In this document: one piece after another, positions 53,172 to 56,347 of the stretch | How the letters are laid out: each line of letters begins with the position of its first letter | How positions within the stretch are numbered: position 1 is the first letter of the stretch | NCBI RefSeq assembly: GCF_009789225.1 | Contig: NZ_WSTA01000015.1 | Location: forward strand, 1-56,347 | Direction of reading: 5' to 3' | Length of the DNA stretch: 56,347 bases | From: Agromyces seonyuensis | GTDB taxonomy: Bacteria > Actinomycetota > Actinomycetes > Actinomycetales > Microbacteriaceae | Notes under the pieces: model-generated | The model's input: the letters and a program-made list of their open reading frames with translations, nothing else | The model's database searches: none | What the model was told of the DNA's origin: nothing | Position numbers and translations under genes: made by a program

Positions 53172-54880
53172 TGACGGATGACGCGCCGCGGCGCTCCGGG
53201 CGGTCGAAGTTCGGCCGGCCGACCGGCAAGGACGTGGTCTCCGGGTTCGTCACGGGGCTCTTCTCGATCCCGGAGGGCATGGCGTATGCGAGCATCGGCG
53301 GCTTCGCCGCTCCGCTCGGCCTCTGGTCGGGCATCGTCCCGACCATCCTGGGCTCGGTCTTCGCCCGCACCGTGCTCATGGTCACGACGCTCACGAGCGC
53401 GATCGCGCTGACGTCGTCGAGCGTCCTCGCCGGGGCCGGGCTCGACCCCGGCGACCTCGGCGCGGTCGCGACCCTCACCGTGCTGACCGGTCTCGTCATG
53501 CTGATCCTCGGGCTGCTGAAACTCGGCTCGGTCATGTCGTTCGTGTCGACCGCGGTGATGACCGGGTTCACGACGGGCATCGCGTTGCAGATCATCGCCG
53601 GCGTCATCGGCGACGCGACCGGCTTCGACCCCGACGTGCACAATACGATCGGCAAGTTCGTCGAGGCGTTCGCGCACCTGCCCGAGTGGGACTGGGCGAC
53701 CGTCGGCGTCGCCGCCGCGACCGTCGCGGTCTGGGCCGTGTTCCACTTCGTCAAGCCGCTCAAGTCGCTCGCCACGCTGCTCGCCCTCGTGCTCGTCTCG
53801 GTCGCCGCCGCGCTCATCCGGGTGCCCGTCGAACTCGTCTCCGACATCGCCGCGATCAACCGCTCGCTGCCGCCCCTCACCCTGCCCGATCTCGCCGCCG
53901 TCCCGGCGCTCGCCACGGGTGCCATCGCGGTCGCCCTCGTCGCGCTCGCTCAGGCGGCGGGCATCAGCGCGGCCGTCGCGAACCCGGACGGATCCCGCTC
54001 CGACGCCTCGAAGGACTTCACGGCGCAGGGGATCGCGAACATCGCCGGAGGATTCTTCTCCGCGCTGCCGACCGGCGGTTCGCTCTCGCGCACCGGCGTC
54101 GCGACGAGCGCGGGCGCCCGGACCCGTTGGTCGGGCATCTTCGCGGGCGTCTCGCTCGCCCTGATCGTGCTGCTGTTCGGCCCGCTCGCCGGGTACATCC
54201 CGATGGCGGTCATCGGCGGGCTCATGCTCGTCATCGGCGGCGAGCTCGTCGTCGGCCGCCGGCGCGATATCGTGCTCGTCGCCCGCACCTCCTGGCTCTC
54301 GCTCATCGCCATGGTCGTGACGTTCCTCGTGACGACGCAATTGCCGCTGCAGCAGGCGATCTTCATCGGCGCCGGGCTCTCGATCGTCCTGACGGCGGTC
54401 AGCATCTCGCGCATCGGCCGCGTCGTCGAACTCGTCCCGGACGAAGCCGGCGGGTGGCGCATCCAAGATCCGCCCGCCGAGCTCGCCTCGGGCCGCACGA
54501 CCGTCCTCCACTACAGCGGCGTCGGCTTCTTCGCCGAAGCGAACCGCATCGAGCAGGAGTGGCCCGACCTCGCCGGCGCGGAGCGCGCCGCGATCGTCCT
54601 GTCGATCCGGGCATCCGCGGAGGTGCCGAGCGCGACGTTCCTGAAGTCGCTCGACCGCCGGGTCGCCGCGCTCCGGGCCCAAGGCATCCCGCTCGTGATC
54701 GCCGGCGTCGCGCCGTCGACGCACCGCCTCCTCGAGCGGACGCACGCGCTCGACGTCATCGGCGCGGACAATGTCTTCGAGGAGACGCCCGGGCTCACCG
54801 TCGCGCTCGACGCGGCCTACGAGCGCGCCGAGGAGCTCCGTGCGGCGGCGACGGACCCGTCGGCACCGGCGTCGGACTGA
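53171..54880 (+). CDS. SulP-family anion transporter, copy 2
   Basis: This 569-aa protein has about 11-13 hydrophobic helices and a more canonical SulP start than copy 1 (SGFVTGLFSIPEGMAYASIGG). The mid-protein loop NPDGSRSDASKDFTAQGIANI resembles the loop in copy 1, so the two are paralogues. The C-terminal 130 residues form a STAS domain (from TTVLHYSGVGFFAEANRIE) that may bind nucleotides or partners. Sulfate or bicarbonate transport is expected. The ATG at 53171 overlaps the GAP stop by one base. A GC hairpin about 54 nt beyond the stop may end the unit. Confidence 0.9.
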   Translation: MTDDAPRRSGRSKFGRPTGKDVVSGFVTGLFSIPEGMAYASIGGFAAPLGLWSGIVPTILGSVFARTVLMVTTLTSAIALTSSSVLAGAGLDPGDLGAVATLTVLTGLVMLILGLLKLGSVMSFVSTAVMTGFTTGIALQIIAGVIGDATGFDPDVHNTIGKFVEAFAHLPEWDWATVGVAAATVAVWAVFHFVKPLKSLATLLALVLVSVAAALIRVPVELVSDIAAINRSLPPLTLPDLAAVPALATGAIAVALVALAQAAGISAAVANPDGSRSDASKDFTAQGIANIAGGFFSALPTGGSLSRTGVATSAGARTRWSGIFAGVSLALIVLLFGPLAGYIPMAVIGGLMLVIGGELVVGRRRDIVLVARTSWLSLIAMVVTFLVTTQLPLQQAIFIGAGLSIVLTAVSISRIGRVVELVPDEAGGWRIQDPPAELASGRTTVLHYSGVGFFAEANRIEQEWPDLAGAERAAIVLSIRASAEVPSATFLKSLDRRVAALRAQGIPLVIAGVAPSTHRLLERTHALDVIGADNVFEETPGLTVALDAAYERAEELRAAATDPSAPASD

Positions 54881-54933
54881 CGGTTCCGGAGGATCCGCCC
54901 GTCCCGCCTCGCGTCGTCCGGCAGGAGGATTCC

Positions 54934-54959
54934 GGCCCGCCTGCCGCCCCGGGCGGGCC
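54934..54959 (+). terminator. Possible GC-rich hairpin after SulP copy 2
   Basis: GGCCCGCC (54934-54941) pairs with GGCGGGCC (54952-54959), an 8-bp stem with a 10-nt loop. No U tract. It lies between the SulP stop and the AI-2E gene. Confidence 0.4.
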
Positions 54960-55083
54960 TCCGCAGGCAGAATGGCGGATGACTCGGCGACGTGCCCGCA
55001 TCCGGCCTCGGCCGCGCGGCGAATCGCGCGGAGCATCCGGTGCCCCGGTCGCGGGGCGTTCGGGCCCGGCGGAAGGGGAACGC

Positions 55084-56187
55084 ATGGACACGGGTGGGCG
55101 GCTGGAACGGCGACGACGGGAACGCGAGGACGAGGGCGGGCAGAGCACGGTCTCGCGGTACCCGATGCGCTGGGCGTTCCTCGTGGGCATCGGGCTCATG
55201 GCGGCGGCGGTGCTCGGCTTCGCGGTCTTCAACCTGCAGTCGGTGCTGCTGTCGATCTTCATCGCGACGTTCGTCGCGCTCGGGCTCGATCCCCTCATCC
55301 GCTGGTTCCAGCGCCGGGGGCTGAAGCGCGGCACGGCGATCGTCACGGTCATCCTCCTGTTCATCCTCGTCGTCGTCGTGATCGTCTGGATCGTGATCCC
55401 GCCCGTCGTCTCGCAGGCGGTCGTGCTCGCGCAGTCCCTGCCCGGGCAGATCGCGAACGTGCAGGACACCGACTGGTTCAAGAACGTCGACGACGTGACG
55501 AACGGGCTCGCCACCACGGTGCTGCAGTGGATCGGCACGACGCTCAGCGACCCGAACTTCTGGACGAGCGTCGGCAGCGGCGCGCTCGCGTTCGGCGCCG
55601 CCGTGCTCGACGCCGTCTCGACGGGCTTCTTCGTCTTCATCCTGTCGATCTACTTCATCGCGACGCTGGATGCCACGAAGGCCGCGTGCTACCGGCTCGT
55701 CGCCGCCTCGCATCGCGACAACGTCATCGGCTACAGCGAGCGCATCATGGCCTCGGTCGGCCACTACCTCTCGGGGATGGTCGTGCTCGCGTTCTGCAAC
55801 GCCGTGTACTCGACGATCCTGCTCTACGCGGTCGGCGTGAAGTACGCCCTCATCATCGGTGTCGTCGCGCTCTTCATCACGCTCATCCCCCTCATCGGCA
55901 CGATCATCACGACCGTCGTCATGACGATCGTGGCACTGCTCGTCTCCCCGACGGCGGGCATCATCGTGCTCATCGCGATGCTGATCTACATGCAGGTCGA
56001 GGCGTACATCCTCACGCCGCGGGTCATGTCGAAGGCGGTGCAGGTGCCCGGCTCGCTCGTGCTCATCTCCGCCCTCGCCGGCGGCACCCTGCTCGGCCTG
56101 CTCGGCGCGCTCGTCGCGATCCCGATCTCGGCGGGCATCCTGCTCATCATCAAGGAAGTCGTCGTCCCGAGGCAGGCGAAGGCATGA
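55084..56187 (+). CDS. AI-2E family transporter, copy 2
   Basis: This 367-aa protein belongs to the same family as the gene at 36898 but is only distantly alike. A polar head (1-25) is followed by about seven or eight helices. FVALGLDPLIRWFQRRGLKRG near residue 60 and the signature LITLIPLIGTIITTVVM then EAYILTPRVMSKAVQVP in the C-terminal half are typical. The transported substrate is unknown. GGAAGGGGAA precedes the ATG. It overlaps the following partial ORF by 4 nt (ATGA). Confidence 0.88.
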   Translation: MDTGGRLERRRREREDEGGQSTVSRYPMRWAFLVGIGLMAAAVLGFAVFNLQSVLLSIFIATFVALGLDPLIRWFQRRGLKRGTAIVTVILLFILVVVVIVWIVIPPVVSQAVVLAQSLPGQIANVQDTDWFKNVDDVTNGLATTVLQWIGTTLSDPNFWTSVGSGALAFGAAVLDAVSTGFFVFILSIYFIATLDATKAACYRLVAASHRDNVIGYSERIMASVGHYLSGMVVLAFCNAVYSTILLYAVGVKYALIIGVVALFITLIPLIGTIITTVVMTIVALLVSPTAGIIVLIAMLIYMQVEAYILTPRVMSKAVQVPGSLVLISALAGGTLLGLLGALVAIPISAGILLIIKEVVVPRQAKA

Positions 56188-56347
56188 CCGCGTCGTCGGA
56201 GGGACGCGGCGAGCCGGGCACGCCCGAACCCGACGGCGCCGTCGCGGCGGGACTCCCGCCGGACGCGCCCGGGGCGGCGTCGGCGGCGAACGCACCGGTC
56301 CCTGCCGCGGTCGTCCCGGCGTCGGTCGCCGCGCCCCCCGCACCCCC
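56184..56347 (+). CDS. 5' end of a further gene (partial, Ala/Pro-rich)
   Basis: ATG 56184 overlaps the stop of the AI-2E gene (ATGA) and the frame stays open to the window edge (54 codons). The encoded N terminus is rich in Ala, Pro and Gly with no hydrophobic helix yet, a disordered head as seen on many actinobacterial membrane or envelope proteins. The gene is cut off and its function cannot be told. Confidence 0.6.
   Translation, partial: MTASSEGRGEPGTPEPDGAVAAGLPPDAPGAASAANAPVPAAVVPASVAAPPAP

Noticed and set aside
54992-55324. A 110-codon plus-strand frame before the second AI-2E gene
   Set aside because: It overlaps the start of the well-supported AI-2E gene in another frame, is Arg/Ser-rich and has no ribosome binding site.

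Overview
The window looks like a chromosomal segment of a high-GC Gram-positive actinobacterium, most probably a member of the Microbacteriaceae. I infer this from the very GC-rich third codon positions, the frequent GTG and TTG starts, a dnaK-grpE-dnaJ-hspR operon under HAIR-type operators, the ClpS/DUF2017 pair, the HAD-UbiA/GtrA cell-envelope genes and a dispersed palindrome (GGTCGAGTAGG...CTCGATACGG) of a kind I associate with that family. The genus cannot be fixed from the sequence. I saw no tRNA, rRNA, CRISPR array, transposase, integrase or phage gene.

Layout. 0-5.2 kb: tail of an upstream gene, a TOPRIM-domain protein, an MGT-like glycosyltransferase, a medium-chain acyl-CoA synthetase, a palindromic repeat block and rlmN on the minus strand. 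5.2-15 kb: one giant minus-strand gene (3243 aa) for a secreted, probably sortase-anchored surface protein with 17 tandem ~130-residue domains. 15-16.3 kb: a RIO-family kinase preceded by a 20-codon leader ORF with a strong ribosome binding site. 16.3-24.5 kb: a respiratory nitrate reductase operon narGHJI plus the transporter narK, with a palindromic repeat inserted between narG and narH. 24.5-29.4 kb: small enzymes, then a polyprenyl-linked sugar cluster (HAD-UbiA fusion, GtrA, GT-C-like membrane protein). 29.4-33.8 kb: the heat-shock operon dnaK-grpE-dnaJ-hspR with two HAIR operators around its promoter and a palindromic repeat between grpE and dnaJ. 33.8-41.7 kb: a secreted lysozyme-like protein, rlmG-type methyltransferase, clpS-DUF2017, an AI-2E-family permease, a DHA2-type MFS exporter, a DUF2252 protein and a SHOCT protein. 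41.8-46.9 kb: a ClC channel, a type III alkylsulfatase and a SulP anion transporter, a plausible sulfate-ester utilisation unit. 46.9-52.3 kb: a LacI regulator divergent from a 1399-aa secreted multi-discoidin protein, with a perfect LacI-type operator between them. 52.4-56.3 kb: a GAP-family membrane protein overlapping a second SulP transporter, a second AI-2E permease and the start of a further gene.

How the genes work together. NarK brings nitrate in, NarGHI reduces it at the membrane with quinol electrons, and NarJ matures NarG. HspR, with DnaK as probable co-repressor, should repress its own operon through the HAIR sites. ClpS feeds N-degron substrates to Clp protease. The alkylsulfatase would release sulfate that a SulP protein could move. 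LacI probably responds to a glycan product made or bound by the discoidin protein.

The most unusual items are the 17-domain surface protein (an invariant Lys and Asn per domain plus a Cys pair in every linker, suggesting isopeptide and disulfide reinforcement), the leader ORF before the RIO kinase, palindromic repeats placed inside two conserved operons, a recurrent TANNNT box directly before start codons that suggests leaderless mRNAs, and the LacI-controlled discoidin protein. All functions are read from sequence patterns and recalled family knowledge; no database search was run.
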